Positions 45,165 to 53,807 of a DNA stretch of 64,000 bases are shown here, piece by piece. Below the pieces are notes generated by a model. The model did not search any database. It had not been told where the DNA came from and saw only the letters and a program-made list of their open reading frames with translations. The stretch is from Melioribacter roseus P3M-2 (GTDB taxonomy: Bacteria; Bacteroidota; Ignavibacteria; Ignavibacteriales; Melioribacteraceae). Position numbers and translations under genes: made by a program. How positions within the stretch are numbered: the first letter of the stretch is position 1; every line of letters begins with the position of its first letter. The stretch is taken from positions 682,001-746,000 of the forward strand of contig NC_018178.1 of assembly GCF_000279145.1 (NCBI RefSeq), read 5' to 3'.

Positions 45165-46298
45165 ATGGATTCAGTTATATATTTACTTGTATTGCTTCCC
45201 GGTTTGCTCTACGGTTTGGCTTCACTCTATTTCATCAAAAGCGCTCAAAAGAGCAGACCCGTTTCACTTTTAAAAAAAGGAGATCTGCCATCCGTAACTA
45301 TATTGAAGCCTGTCAAAGGAATCGACGACAATCTGGAAGATAATTTAAGCTCGTTTTTCGAGCTTGATTATCCGGATTACGAAATAATATTCGGCGTCGA
45401 TTCCGAAGACGATCCGGCCGTTTCAATTATCGAAAGAGTGATGAAAAAATACGATCACATAAACTCGCGTCTCGTAATAGACGGTCGTAATTCGGGACTC
45501 AATCCGAAAGTTAATAATCTTATTAACATGCATCCTTACGCAAACGGAGATTTGATTCTCATAAGCGACAGCAATACGAAATGCGATAAAGATTTTCTTG
45601 CCTATTTAACCCCTCATTTCGAAGATAAAGAACTCGGTTTGCTGACAGCGACAATACGCGGTTACGGCGAAAACAACATTGTATCGGCGATGGAGAATAT
45701 CCATCTGAACGCATTCGTAGCCCCGAGCATTTTCGCCGCTTCGGCGCTGGCCGACATTCAAATTACAATAGGCAAAGCAATTCTTATTCGCAAAGAGGCG
45801 TTAAACGCCGTAGGAGGATTCAAAGCTTTTGCCAACTATCTCGCGGAAGATTTTATGATGGGCAAAAAGGTTAAAGAAACCGGATTCCGCGTAATGACCT
45901 CGCCCGTTACAATCGACAACATAAACGAAAAAATTCCGCCGGAAAAATTCATCAATCGTCACAGTCGCTGGTCAAAAATGAGATTCAGAATAGCTCCTTT
46001 CTATTATTTGCTAGAGCCGTTAACAAATCCCGTCGCTTTGGGATTAGTCCTCCTTCCGTTCTTCAACGGAGTTTTATTTTATTTTATATCGTCTGTATTT
46101 ATTAAAACGCTCCTGGATTACTTTATTGCCCGTCGGACAAACAACGATCATAAATTTTACGCTTATCTACTCATTCCCTTAAAAGACCTGCTTATTTTCG
46201 CAATCTGGCTTATGCCTTTTTTTAATTCGAAAATCAAATGGCGTAATAATGTCATGGTAATAAAAGAAGAATCGATCTTGCAACCTGGTGCTAATTAA
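45165..46298 (+). CDS. GT2/GT21-type membrane glycosyltransferase
   Basis: 377 aa with an N-terminal membrane helix (about 5-25), a GT-A domain and two or three C-terminal helices. The D1, D2, D3, (Q/R)xxRW pattern of ceramide glucosyltransferase-like enzymes is visible as VDSEDD, ISDSNTK, LAEDFMMG and NRHSRWSKM. Related bacterial proteins transfer sugars to lipids, including the hopanoid-linked HpnI group. Acceptor unknown. Coupled to the GH1 gene. Confidence 0.85.
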   Translation: MDSVIYLLVLLPGLLYGLASLYFIKSAQKSRPVSLLKKGDLPSVTILKPVKGIDDNLEDNLSSFFELDYPDYEIIFGVDSEDDPAVSIIERVMKKYDHINSRLVIDGRNSGLNPKVNNLINMHPYANGDLILISDSNTKCDKDFLAYLTPHFEDKELGLLTATIRGYGENNIVSAMENIHLNAFVAPSIFAASALADIQITIGKAILIRKEALNAVGGFKAFANYLAEDFMMGKKVKETGFRVMTSPVTIDNINEKIPPEKFINRHSRWSKMRFRIAPFYYLLEPLTNPVALGLVLLPFFNGVLFYFISSVFIKTLLDYFIARRTNNDHKFYAYLLIPLKDLLIFAIWLMPFFNSKIKWRNNVMVIKEESILQPGAN

Positions 46299-46335
46299 AA
46301 CGGCCGCATAACAATCCGAAAAAAAACGATGGAAG

Positions 46336-47919
46336 CTATCGAGCAAATTTAATTACTTTTCCGGAGGCTGCAGAAGGCAATTTCAATCCGAGATAGTTTG
46401 CCAAAGTAACAGCAATATCTTCTATATAAACTTCGCCGTCGTATCCGCCGCTGACGATTCCAGGTCCGCAGAAAAAGAGAGGAATCGAAATGTCGTAATT
46501 CCATGGCGTTCCGTGCTCGGAACGGTTGTAGAAATTGCCGCCGCCGGGAATTTCCGGCTCGAAAACTATGTACAGATTGCCCGACCTCTTGTGACAATAC
46601 GAGTTTATTACCCTTGAGGAAATCATATTCAAAAGAAGATTATTCCGCTCTATCTCGGACGATGTATATACGTCGTAAATTCCGTTCTTATTTCTCAGAT
46701 ATTCTTTAAGAAGTATTTCAACGTCTTCTACTTTCAGACCGTTATTTTTAATAGCGTCTTCATTCAAATAAATATTCGGCATAATAATTTCTTCTACGGC
46801 GTCGAAATCAACGTTCAACTTATCTTTAACATAATCGTTGCATAACGACTTCAAATTTCCGGAGCGTCTCCGTTCCGGTGTCGAGTTTTTATTTCCGTTC
46901 GAAGGGACGAATGAATCTTTTGCTCCGTGGTCTGCGGTCAAGGTAATAAGTACGTTATTCATTCCCGCGTATTTATCGAGGAAGTCGATTAAGCCGGCAA
47001 TCAGTTTGTCGAGCCTGTATATCTGGTCTTCAAATTCGATCGAAGAATTGCCGAAGTAATGTCCTATTTTATCCGTTGACGAAAATGAAATCGAAATGTA
47101 GTCTGTATGTCCGCCTTTGCCAAGGCGGTTTTCCATTATAATAAACTTAGCCAATTCAAAAGTGAGCGAATCACCAAGCGGAGAATTCAGAATTGCCGAC
47201 GGTTCGGACTGTTTTTCAAAACGCGCCAGACCGAATTTCTCCGTCTGTCTTTTATCCGCATAATTAACGTATTTCTCCGGATCGTAGAGAGGTTTCCATG
47301 AATAACCGGAAAAATTATCGAACTTAATCTCGTCGTTAAATTTATTTAGAAAATCGGGGGCTTTATCGTAATAATATGCGCTCGTAATAAATTTTATCGA
47401 ATCGTCATCCATCCAGAAGGCTTTGCCGAAATGCCCGGCAAGGAAAACCGCTCCCCTGTCCTTTTGAGATACGCCGAAAATTTTTGCATTGCCCGCTTGC
47501 GAAATATAAATTTCATCCGAAAGAGTAGAGCCGATAAGATTAAGAGGCGATATAACCCCGCCGTATTCGGCGCAGTAAACTTTCTTTTTTGAAATCCTGT
47601 CGTACCAATCGTTGTTTACAATTCCGTGATATGCCGGGACGGAACCTGTTGCAATCGACGCGTGTCCCGGTCCGGTTGCGCTGCGGGCGTATGAAATTTT
47701 TGTATTGCCGAAATAACGTCCATTCTTTTTCAAATAGTTGAACCCTTCTTCGGATAAATTTGCCGAGTATTTATCGATTTGGTCGGCTCGCAACTGGTCA
47801 ACGACTATTTGAACGACAAGTTTAACTTTGACGGGCGCCTCGTCTTTTCCATAGCCGTAAGTTTGCGGCAAAATCAGGAGAAGAATAAGAATGAGAAGGC
47901 GTATTATGTTTTTAGTCAT
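46336..47919 (-). CDS. PafA-like secreted alkaline phosphatase
   Basis: 527 aa with a signal peptide (about 1-22, LLILILLLILPQTYG). Alkaline phosphatase superfamily: first metal Asp in VVDQLRADQI, nucleophilic Thr in YARSATGPGHASIATG, metal Asp/His in LTADHGAKDS and His near YNRSEHGTPW. This fits the Ca2+-independent PafA phosphomonoesterase group common in Bacteroidota. It should release phosphate from organic esters in the periplasm. Confidence 0.88.
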   Translation of the reverse strand: MTKNIIRLLILILLLILPQTYGYGKDEAPVKVKLVVQIVVDQLRADQIDKYSANLSEEGFNYLKKNGRYFGNTKISYARSATGPGHASIATGSVPAYHGIVNNDWYDRISKKKVYCAEYGGVISPLNLIGSTLSDEIYISQAGNAKIFGVSQKDRGAVFLAGHFGKAFWMDDDSIKFITSAYYYDKAPDFLNKFNDEIKFDNFSGYSWKPLYDPEKYVNYADKRQTEKFGLARFEKQSEPSAILNSPLGDSLTFELAKFIIMENRLGKGGHTDYISISFSSTDKIGHYFGNSSIEFEDQIYRLDKLIAGLIDFLDKYAGMNNVLITLTADHGAKDSFVPSNGNKNSTPERRRSGNLKSLCNDYVKDKLNVDFDAVEEIIMPNIYLNEDAIKNNGLKVEDVEILLKEYLRNKNGIYDVYTSSEIERNNLLLNMISSRVINSYCHKRSGNLYIVFEPEIPGGGNFYNRSEHGTPWNYDISIPLFFCGPGIVSGGYDGEVYIEDIAVTLANYLGLKLPSAASGKVIKFAR

Positions 47920-48130
47920 TTGATCACCTGAAATTTATAAACGCAATATAAGATATCAATATTAAGATAACATTAATTCGGCGTAATTAATTCTTTAATC
48001 CGTAGAAACCGTTATAAAATAGCTAATCCCAGAATCTAACCAATGTGGCGACTCGATAACAAAAAGGTTACAAGGACATACAAAAATCTAAGGCGCGATA
48101 TACGTTTAATAAAAATTCAAACTGCTAAAT

Positions 48131-48208
48131 AAACGCCGAAGGCGTGACATTATTGTAAAACAGCGTTAACATAAAAGAATAAAATCCCGGAGGGATGATA
48201 TTATTATA
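48131..48208 (+). repeat. 78 bp intergenic repeat, copy 1
   Basis: Begins AAACGCCGAAGGCGTGACAT, contains TATTGTAAAAC and ends ATCCCGGAGGGATGATAT. It differs from copy 2 at about ten positions. The pieces CGCCGAAGGCG and TCCCGGAGGGA are themselves short palindromes, as in REP-like elements of this bacterial group. Confidence 0.8.
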
Positions 48209-48470
48209 TCGTTGATATCATCACAAAAACCCTACGATGTGAAATACAAATTGCCACATTCGTTATGTCACCCGTCCCGGGTTTTATATTCCTACTCTTT
48301 ATCATCAGTCTATCATAATGCCAACCCTCCGAGTTTGGCGTCTTTTCATATAAAACCGGATCAAAAAAAGATACATTCTTCAAAAGCGGTAACGTATTTA
48401 CATCAAACTACCATAATCAACAAAAGCTGGGAACGTGAAATAATTATAATACAAAATTCAATTAACAACA

Positions 48471-48548
48471 AAACGCCGAAGGAGTGGCATTATTGTAAAA
48501 CTGCATTAGCAAAGAAGAAAAAAATCCCGGAGGGATGACATAATTATA
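48471..48548 (+). repeat. 78 bp intergenic repeat, copy 2
   Basis: Direct copy of 48131-48208, exactly 340 bp downstream. It ends immediately before the duplicated tRNA-Asn fragment and terminator. Confidence 0.8.
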
Positions 48549-48560
48549 AGCCTCGCCACC

Positions 48561-48656
48561 AAACAAAAAAGCCCCTGTTGAATTAAGGGGCTCTATTTTA
48601 TCTTGGCTCCGCGTGCAGTCCGTTAGCTAACGGATCGAACCTGCAACCCTGCGGTT
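48561..48656 (-). repeat. Distal duplicated tRNA-Asn 3' fragment plus terminator
   Basis: 48561-48618 repeats 48891-48948 with one mismatch, and 48635-48656 repeats 48952-48973 exactly. Between them this copy has the 16 bp palindrome TCCGTTAGCTAACGGA (48619-48634) where the intact gene has 3 bases. Read on the minus strand it is the anticodon-stem 3' side, T-arm, acceptor 3' strand, CCA and terminator of tRNA-Asn, without the 5' half. The palindrome begins like the tRNA 5' end (TCCG...TTAGCT). Confidence 0.88.
48570..48592 (-). terminator. Duplicated terminator after the GIY-YIG gene
   Basis: Minus strand stem AGCCCCT/AGGGGCT with TTTTTT following; identical to the terminator at 48900-48922. 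Confidence 0.85.
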
Positions 48657-48890
48657 TATGTAATTCCATATAAACTCCCTGCCCTTTTGACTCTTCAATT
48701 GCCTCTCCCGTTTTAGAGCTTCCGGACGAGTGGAATATTCTTCTGTATAAATTACTTCCCAGGGCATATATCTTCTCGTGTAAGTTGAAATTCCGTTGTT
48801 ATGTTCCGATAATCTTCTCTCGAGATTTTCAGTTTGTCCTATGTAGATTTTGTTAAATCGACGGGAATATAATACATACACTGTATACAT
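48627..48890 (-). CDS. Small GIY-YIG nuclease inserted at tRNA-Asn
   Basis: 87 aa single-domain GIY-YIG protein: YTVYVLYSRRFNKIYIGQT carries both motif strands, followed by the helix Arg in LERRLSEHN, then RPEALKRERQLKSQKGREF ending the core (UPF0213/YhbQ-like). The last nine residues (NRRVAGSIR) and the stop are read from the duplicated tRNA T-arm and the palindrome. The ATG lies 4 nt after the T-run of the tRNA-Asn terminator and has no Shine-Dalgarno. It sits between two direct copies of the tRNA 3' end, as a self-contained 330 bp module. Confidence 0.9.
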   Translation of the reverse strand: MYTVYVLYSRRFNKIYIGQTENLERRLSEHNNGISTYTRRYMPWEVIYTEEYSTRPEALKRERQLKSQKGREFIWNYINRRVAGSIR

Positions 48891-48973
48891 AAATAAAAAA
48901 GCCCCTGTTGAATTAAGGGGCTCTATTTTATCTTGGCTCCGCGTGCAGGACTCGAACCTGCAACCCTGCGGTT
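48891..48973 (-). repeat. Proximal copy of tRNA-Asn 3' fragment plus terminator
   Basis: Belongs to the intact tRNA-Asn gene; direct repeat of 48561-48656, offset by 330 bp over the terminator and acceptor part. Confidence 0.88.
48900..48922 (-). terminator. Terminator of tRNA-Asn
   Basis: Minus strand stem AGCCCCT/AGGGGCT followed by TTTTTTATTT, 10-30 nt after the tRNA CCA. The GIY-YIG ATG follows directly. Confidence 0.88.
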
Positions 48974-49008
48974 AACAGCCGCATGCTCTACCATTGAGCT
49001 AACGCGGA
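48934..49008 (-). tRNA. tRNA-Asn (GUU)
   Basis: 75 nt with encoded CCA. Acceptor TCCGCGT/ACGCGGA, discriminator G, D-arm GCTC...GAGC, anticodon stem TGCGG/CCGCA with loop CTGTTAA (anticodon GTT), T-arm GCAGG-TTCGAGT-CCTGC. All stems pair fully. Confidence 0.97.
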
Positions 49009-49255
49009 ATTTTTTTAAGAACAAGTAAAAAAATCGAGTCAAAAAATAGAGTTTATTCTGACTTTTGTCAAGTATAAATATGAAAAAAATATCTGGTATT
49101 TTCCATTAATTGACTTTATCTTTCTAAAATATGAGAAGTTTATCTCTAATTTGTGACGTTATTGTCTTTTTTTGACCGCTTATCGAGTCCCGTTCCAGTC
49201 AATAAAAATACGGCACGCTTATTGATACAAAGTTTATTCTTTTAAGGAGTAAAAA

Positions 49256-50935
49256 ATGGATCTGGCAGAACTGAAAAAGAAAATCGAAGAAACCTATGCA
49301 GACTGGGAAGAAAATTACTACAAAAAAACCGTGGAACGATACCCGGAAAGACAGCCTGAATTCACAACGCCTTCTTTTACAAAAATAAAACCTCTCTACA
49401 CTCCTGACGACTATTTACCCGAGAATTACATCGAAGAAATCGGATACCCGGGCAAATATCCGTTTACACGGGGCGTACAACCTACAATGTACAGAGGAAG
49501 ACTCTGGACGATGCGCCAGTACGCCGGTTTCGGCACGGCTCGCGAGTCGAACGAACGATACCGTTACTTACTCTCGCAGGGACAGATGGGATTATCTGTA
49601 GCCTTCGACTTGCCGACGCAGATCGGTTACGACAGCGACGATCCGATGGCGCTCGGCGAAGTAGGAAAAGTCGGCGTTGCAATCGACACTCTTGCCGATA
49701 TGGAAATTCTGTTCGATCAAATTCCGCTCGATAAAGTCTCGACTTCGATGACTATAAATGCACCCGCGTCGGTTTTGCTTGCAATGTATATTGCTGTGGC
49801 AGAAAAGCAAGGGGTATCCAAAGACAAACTGAGCGGAACAATCCAAAACGACATTTTGAAAGAATACGTCGCGCGTGGGACTTATATCTTCCCGCCGAAA
49901 CCTTCGATGCGTCTCATAACAGACATTTTCAAATATTGCTCTGCGGAAATCCCGAAGTGGAACACAATCTCGATATCGGGCTACCATATAAGAGAGGCAG
50001 GCTCGACTGCAGCTCAGGAAGTAGGATTCACTCTTGCCGACGGAATTGCATACGTCGAAGCCGCAATCAATTCCGGTTTGAATGTTGACGATTTCGCCGG
50101 TCAACTTTCATTCTTTTTCAATTCTCACAACGACCTGCTGGAAGAAGTGGCTAAGTTCAGAGCCGCCAGACGACTCTGGGCTAAAATTATGAAAAACCGT
50201 TTTAAAGCGATAAAACCGAAATCGATGATGCTAAGGTTTCACGCTCAAACCGCCGGTTCGGCTTTGACAGCTCAGCAGGTCGACAACAACATCATACGCG
50301 TTGCGGTTCAAACGCTAGCGGCAACGCTCGGCGGCGCTCAGAGCCTCCATACGAATTCGCGGGACGAAGCCCTCGCTCTTCCAACCGAAGAATCGGTTAA
50401 AATTGCGTTGCGAACTCAGCAGATTATCGCTTACGAAAGCGGCGTTACAAATACAATCGATCCGCTTGCCGGCTCGTACTACGTGGAGTCTCTAACAAAT
50501 CAAATCGAAAAAGAAGCCGAAGAATATATCAAGAAAATCGATTCTTTGGGCGGAATGGTTTCCGCAATTGAGCTCGGTTACGTCCAAACTGAGATTCAAA
50601 AATCCGCTTACAAATACCAGCAGGAAGTTGAAAAAGGGGAACGTATTATTATCGGAGTAAATAAATTTGCCGAGCGGGAAGAACATAAAGGCAAGTTACT
50701 GAAAATAGACGAACGCGTTCAGCAAGAACAGATTGATTTTCTGAGAAAAATCAAGTCGGAACGCGACAACGTTCTGGTAGAACAAAAATTAAAAGAATTA
50801 AAAACGGCAGCCGAAACCGATTCCAATTTAATGCCTTATATTATCGATGCTGTTAAAGCGTATTCGAGTATAGGGGAAATTTGCAACACGCTCCGATCAG
50901 TCTTCGGAGAATACAAAGAACAAGTAATAATCTAA
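49256..50935 (+). CDS. Methylmalonyl-CoA mutase, large (catalytic) subunit
   Basis: 559 aa TIM-barrel part of a B12-dependent acyl-CoA mutase. [20 protein letters not shown] (about 75-95) has the Tyr of methylmalonyl-CoA mutases rather than the Phe of isobutyryl-CoA mutase, and KGLSVAFDL-like [20 protein letters not shown] follows. It ends at about 540 without the cobalamin-binding domain (no DXHXXG), so a separate small subunit must be encoded elsewhere. It interconverts succinyl-CoA and (R)-methylmalonyl-CoA. The ATG follows AAGGAG. First of six co-directional genes; the 247 bp upstream holds no gene. Confidence 0.93.
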   Translation: MDLAELKKKIEETYADWEENYYKKTVERYPERQPEFTTPSFTKIKPLYTPDDYLPENYIEEIGYPGKYPFTRGVQPTMYRGRLWTMRQYAGFGTARESNERYRYLLSQGQMGLSVAFDLPTQIGYDSDDPMALGEVGKVGVAIDTLADMEILFDQIPLDKVSTSMTINAPASVLLAMYIAVAEKQGVSKDKLSGTIQNDILKEYVARGTYIFPPKPSMRLITDIFKYCSAEIPKWNTISISGYHIREAGSTAAQEVGFTLADGIAYVEAAINSGLNVDDFAGQLSFFFNSHNDLLEEVAKFRAARRLWAKIMKNRFKAIKPKSMMLRFHAQTAGSALTAQQVDNNIIRVAVQTLAATLGGAQSLHTNSRDEALALPTEESVKIALRTQQIIAYESGVTNTIDPLAGSYYVESLTNQIEKEAEEYIKKIDSLGGMVSAIELGYVQTEIQKSAYKYQQEVEKGERIIIGVNKFAEREEHKGKLLKIDERVQQEQIDFLRKIKSERDNVLVEQKLKELKTAAETDSNLMPYIIDAVKAYSSIGEICNTLRSVFGEYKEQVII

Positions 50936-50947
50936 CTGGAGGCAAAA

Positions 50948-51367
50948 ATGGAAATTACTCATATCGAACATATCGGCATTGCCGTTAAAAACCTCGAACA
51001 GGCTATTAAATACTACGAAGAGGTGCTCGGTCTGAAATGTTATTCGATAGAAGAAATAAGAACGCAAAAAACTCGCACGGCCTTTTTTATGGTAGGACAA
51101 ACGAAAATCGAACTGCTCGAATCGACGGAGCCGTACGGTCCTATCGGCAGATTTATCGAAGCCAAAGGCGAAGGCATCCATCATATTGCATTTGCCGTTA
51201 AAAATTTGCCTGAAGCTTTGAAAGAAGCCTCCGAAAAAGGAATAACTCTGATTGACGAAGAACCGAAACTTGGAGCCGAAGGATTGAAGATTGCCTTCCT
51301 TCATCCAAAATCCACACGGGGCGTTTTGACCGAATTGTGCGAACATCCCGAAAATGAAAATAAATAA
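50948..51367 (+). CDS. mce: Methylmalonyl-CoA epimerase
   Basis: 139 aa vicinal-oxygen-chelate protein made of two beta-alpha-beta3 modules. Metal ligands: His in [11 protein letters not shown], Gln in [11 protein letters not shown], His in [10 protein letters not shown] and Glu in the last strand (GVLTELCEH). It interconverts the (R) and (S) epimers between mutase and decarboxylase. 12 bp after the mutase, with CTGGAGGC before the ATG. Confidence 0.95.
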   Translation: MEITHIEHIGIAVKNLEQAIKYYEEVLGLKCYSIEEIRTQKTRTAFFMVGQTKIELLESTEPYGPIGRFIEAKGEGIHHIAFAVKNLPEALKEASEKGITLIDEEPKLGAEGLKIAFLHPKSTRGVLTELCEHPENENK

Positions 51368-51381
51368 ATTGGTTTAATAGA

Positions 51382-52941
51382 ATGCCGATAAGCGAAAAAA
51401 TAAAAGAATTGATGGAAAAGCGGGAAGAAGCCCGGCTCGGCGGCGGCAAATCCCGTATCGAAGCTCAACACAGCAAAGGCAAACTGACAGCCCGCGAGAG
51501 AATCGAACTCCTTCTCGACGACGGCAGCTTCGAAGAATTCGACATGTTTGTAACTCATAGAACTACCGATTTCGGACTGGACAAAAAATCGTATCTCTCA
51601 GACGGAGTTGTAACGGGTTACGGCACAATCGACGGCAGACTGGTCTACGTATTTTCGCAGGATTTTACCGTATTCGGCGGCTCGCTCTCGGAAACATACG
51701 CACAGAAAATTTGCAAAATAATGGATAAAGCTCTCAAGATGGGAGCGCCCGTAATCGGAATTAACGACAGTGGCGGTGCGAGAATTCAGGAAGGCGTTCG
51801 CAGTCTTGCAGGCTATGCCGATATATTCCAGAAAAACATTCTTGCATCCGGCGTAATACCTCAGATTTCGGCAATATTCGGTCCCTGCGCAGGCGGAGCG
51901 GTCTATTCGCCTGCATTGACAGATTTCACAATAATGTCGAAAGGCTCCAGCTATATGTTCGTTACAGGGCCGAAAGTGGTTAAAACCGTAACAGGCGAGG
52001 TTGTAACCGAAGAAGAACTCGGCGGAGCGATGATTCATGCCTCCAAATCGGGCGTTACGCATTTCGTTGCGGAAAACGAAGAAGAAGGAATAATGCTAAT
52101 CAGAAAACTGCTCAGCTATCTGCCGCAGAACAATCTGGAAGATCCGCCGGTAATTCAATGCGACGACCCGATCGACCGCGTGGACGATTTTCTGAATGAA
52201 GTTATTCCCGAAAATCCGAATAAACCGTACGACGTAAAAGACATAATCCATTCGATTGTGGACAACAACGAATTTCTGGAAGTCCAGAGATACTACGCTC
52301 CGAACATTGTAATCGGCTTTGCGCGTTTCAACGGAATGCCTGTAGGAATCGTAGCCAATCAACCGAATTACCTGGCAGGAGTACTCGACATAAACGCTTC
52401 GAGAAAAGCCGGCCGATTCGTCCGCTTTTGCGACGCTTTTAATATTCCGGTTGTAACGCTTGTGGATGTGCCCGGATTTTTACCGGGCACGGCTCAGGAA
52501 TACGGCGGAATTATTCTTCACGGCGCAAAGCTCCTTTTTGCATACGGCGAAGCCACCGTTCCCAAGATTACGATCATTCTTAGAAAGGCATACGGCGGAG
52601 CTTACGACGTGATGGGTTCGAAACATTTGAGAGGCGATATTAATTACGCCTGGCCGATTGCCGAAATTGCCGTCATGGGTCCTCGCGGCGCAATCGAAGT
52701 TTTGCACAACAAAGAAATTTCAAAAATCGAAGACGACGCCGAAAGGTCTCAGTTCATTCTTCAAAAAGAAAAAGAATATAAAGATAAATTTGCAAATCCG
52801 TACGTTGCGGCTAAATACGGCTATATCGACGACGTTATCGAGCCCCGGAATACGCGGTTCAGAATAATCAGGGCTCTCCAGTCGTTATCGACCAAAAAAG
52901 ACACAAATCCGCCAAAGAAACATTCGAATATTCCATTATAG
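51382..52941 (+). CDS. Methylmalonyl-CoA decarboxylase carboxyltransferase subunit (PccB/MmdA family)
   Basis: 519 aa with two crotonase-like halves: N-terminal half with [20 protein letters not shown] and [17 protein letters not shown]-terminal half with [20 protein letters not shown] and [15 protein letters not shown]. The family includes propionyl-CoA carboxylase beta and MmdA; the following OadG-, biotin carrier- and OadB-like genes and the lack of a biotin carboxylase favour MmdA. It moves the carboxyl group of (S)-methylmalonyl-CoA to biotin, giving propionyl-CoA. Confidence 0.92.
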   Translation: MPISEKIKELMEKREEARLGGGKSRIEAQHSKGKLTARERIELLLDDGSFEEFDMFVTHRTTDFGLDKKSYLSDGVVTGYGTIDGRLVYVFSQDFTVFGGSLSETYAQKICKIMDKALKMGAPVIGINDSGGARIQEGVRSLAGYADIFQKNILASGVIPQISAIFGPCAGGAVYSPALTDFTIMSKGSSYMFVTGPKVVKTVTGEVVTEEELGGAMIHASKSGVTHFVAENEEEGIMLIRKLLSYLPQNNLEDPPVIQCDDPIDRVDDFLNEVIPENPNKPYDVKDIIHSIVDNNEFLEVQRYYAPNIVIGFARFNGMPVGIVANQPNYLAGVLDINASRKAGRFVRFCDAFNIPVVTLVDVPGFLPGTAQEYGGIILHGAKLLFAYGEATVPKITIILRKAYGGAYDVMGSKHLRGDINYAWPIAEIAVMGPRGAIEVLHNKEISKIEDDAERSQFILQKEKEYKDKFANPYVAAKYGYIDDVIEPRNTRFRIIRALQSLSTKKDTNPPKKHSNIPL

Positions 52942-52948
52942 GTGAATC

Positions 52949-53359
52949 ATGTTTTTGTTTGCTTTTCAGCAGTCGGCAATAGATACATTAACGCGCGGCA
53001 GAATAGAACAGAACGCTGAAAAATTCAGTCAACTCGACGCATACGGAATCGGGCTGACTTTCATCGGTATGGCGGTCGTCTTTTCGTCCCTCCTGCTGCT
53101 CTACATCGTGTTTTATAACCTGACCAAAGCAATAAACAACCGAATAAAGAAGAAACAAACGCAGAGCGAATCTAAATCGGAAAACGCCGAATTAACGGGA
53201 GAAGTAAACGCCGCTATTTCGACGGCGATTTTTCTTTACCTGAACGAACTTCACGACAAAGAAAACATGGTGTTGACGATTAACCGCGTTGCGCGCGTTT
53301 ATTCGCCTTGGAGCTCAAAAATTTACGGCTTGCGGCAATATCCACGTTCGAGAGGTTAA
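52949..53359 (+). CDS. OadG/MmdD-like membrane subunit of the Na+-pumping decarboxylase
   Basis: 136 aa. One membrane helix near residues 33-57 (GIGLTFIGMAVVFSSLLLL), then a basic and acidic linker and a helical tail VNAAISTAIFLYLNEL found in OadG proteins. It anchors the complex and helps assemble carboxyltransferase and OadB-like subunits. Starts 7 bp after the carboxyltransferase gene; its stop is 1 bp before the biotin-carrier ATG. Confidence 0.85.
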   Translation: MFLFAFQQSAIDTLTRGRIEQNAEKFSQLDAYGIGLTFIGMAVVFSSLLLLYIVFYNLTKAINNRIKKKQTQSESKSENAELTGEVNAAISTAIFLYLNELHDKENMVLTINRVARVYSPWSSKIYGLRQYPRSRG

Positions 53360-53360
53360 T

Positions 53361-53804
53361 ATGAGAAATTTTAAGTTTACAATTAACGGCAATAATTACG
53401 AGGTCGAAATTTTGAGTTTCGAAGACAACATCGCCGAACTGGAAGTAAACGGAACCCGCTACAGGGTGGAACTCGAAAAGAAAGTACAGACGCCCAAAAC
53501 GCCCAAACTCGTACGAAGCGTAGCGGCTCCGAGCACAGACATCGACATTGCCACTAAAAAAACGAGCAAACCGGCGGAAAGAAAAGGCGCGGGATTGATT
53601 AAATCGCCTTTGCCGGGCGTTATTTTGTACGTCTACGTTAAAGAAGGCGACACTGTCAAAATAGGCGATAAACTTCTTACTCTCGAAGCGATGAAAATGG
53701 AAAACAACGTAAACGCAGATAAAGAAGGTAAAATTACTGCCGTAAAAGTAAAACCCGGTGATTCAGTACTGGAAGGCGATATTTTAGTGGAGATAGGGAG
53801 CTAA
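53361..53804 (+). CDS. Biotin carrier protein of the Na+-pumping decarboxylase
   Basis: 147 aa from the ATG at 53361 (AGAGG upstream); the open frame extends 24 codons further into the OadG gene but is not needed. N-terminal beta region (1-45), flexible Pro/Lys-rich linker, and a biotinyl domain (about 80-147) with the biotin Lys in LEAMKMENN. It carries CO2 from the transferase to the membrane subunit. Confidence 0.93.
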   Translation: MRNFKFTINGNNYEVEILSFEDNIAELEVNGTRYRVELEKKVQTPKTPKLVRSVAAPSTDIDIATKKTSKPAERKGAGLIKSPLPGVILYVYVKEGDTVKIGDKLLTLEAMKMENNVNADKEGKITAVKVKPGDSVLEGDILVEIGS

Positions 53805-53807
53805 ACT

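Larger units (their letters stand above)
47920..48560. other. Gene-free region with dispersed repeats
   Basis: No credible gene. It holds two direct copies of a 78 bp repeat (48131-48208, 48471-48548) and between them an inverted, diverged relative around 48263-48300 (GTCACCCGTCCCGGGTTTTA). Confidence 0.7.

Noticed and set aside
49209-49226. Sigma-54-like promoter (GGCACG-N4-TTGAT) before the mutase operon
   Set aside because: GG is present at the -24 place, but the -12 element has GA in place of GC and no enhancer-binding protein is nearby; too weak to annotate.
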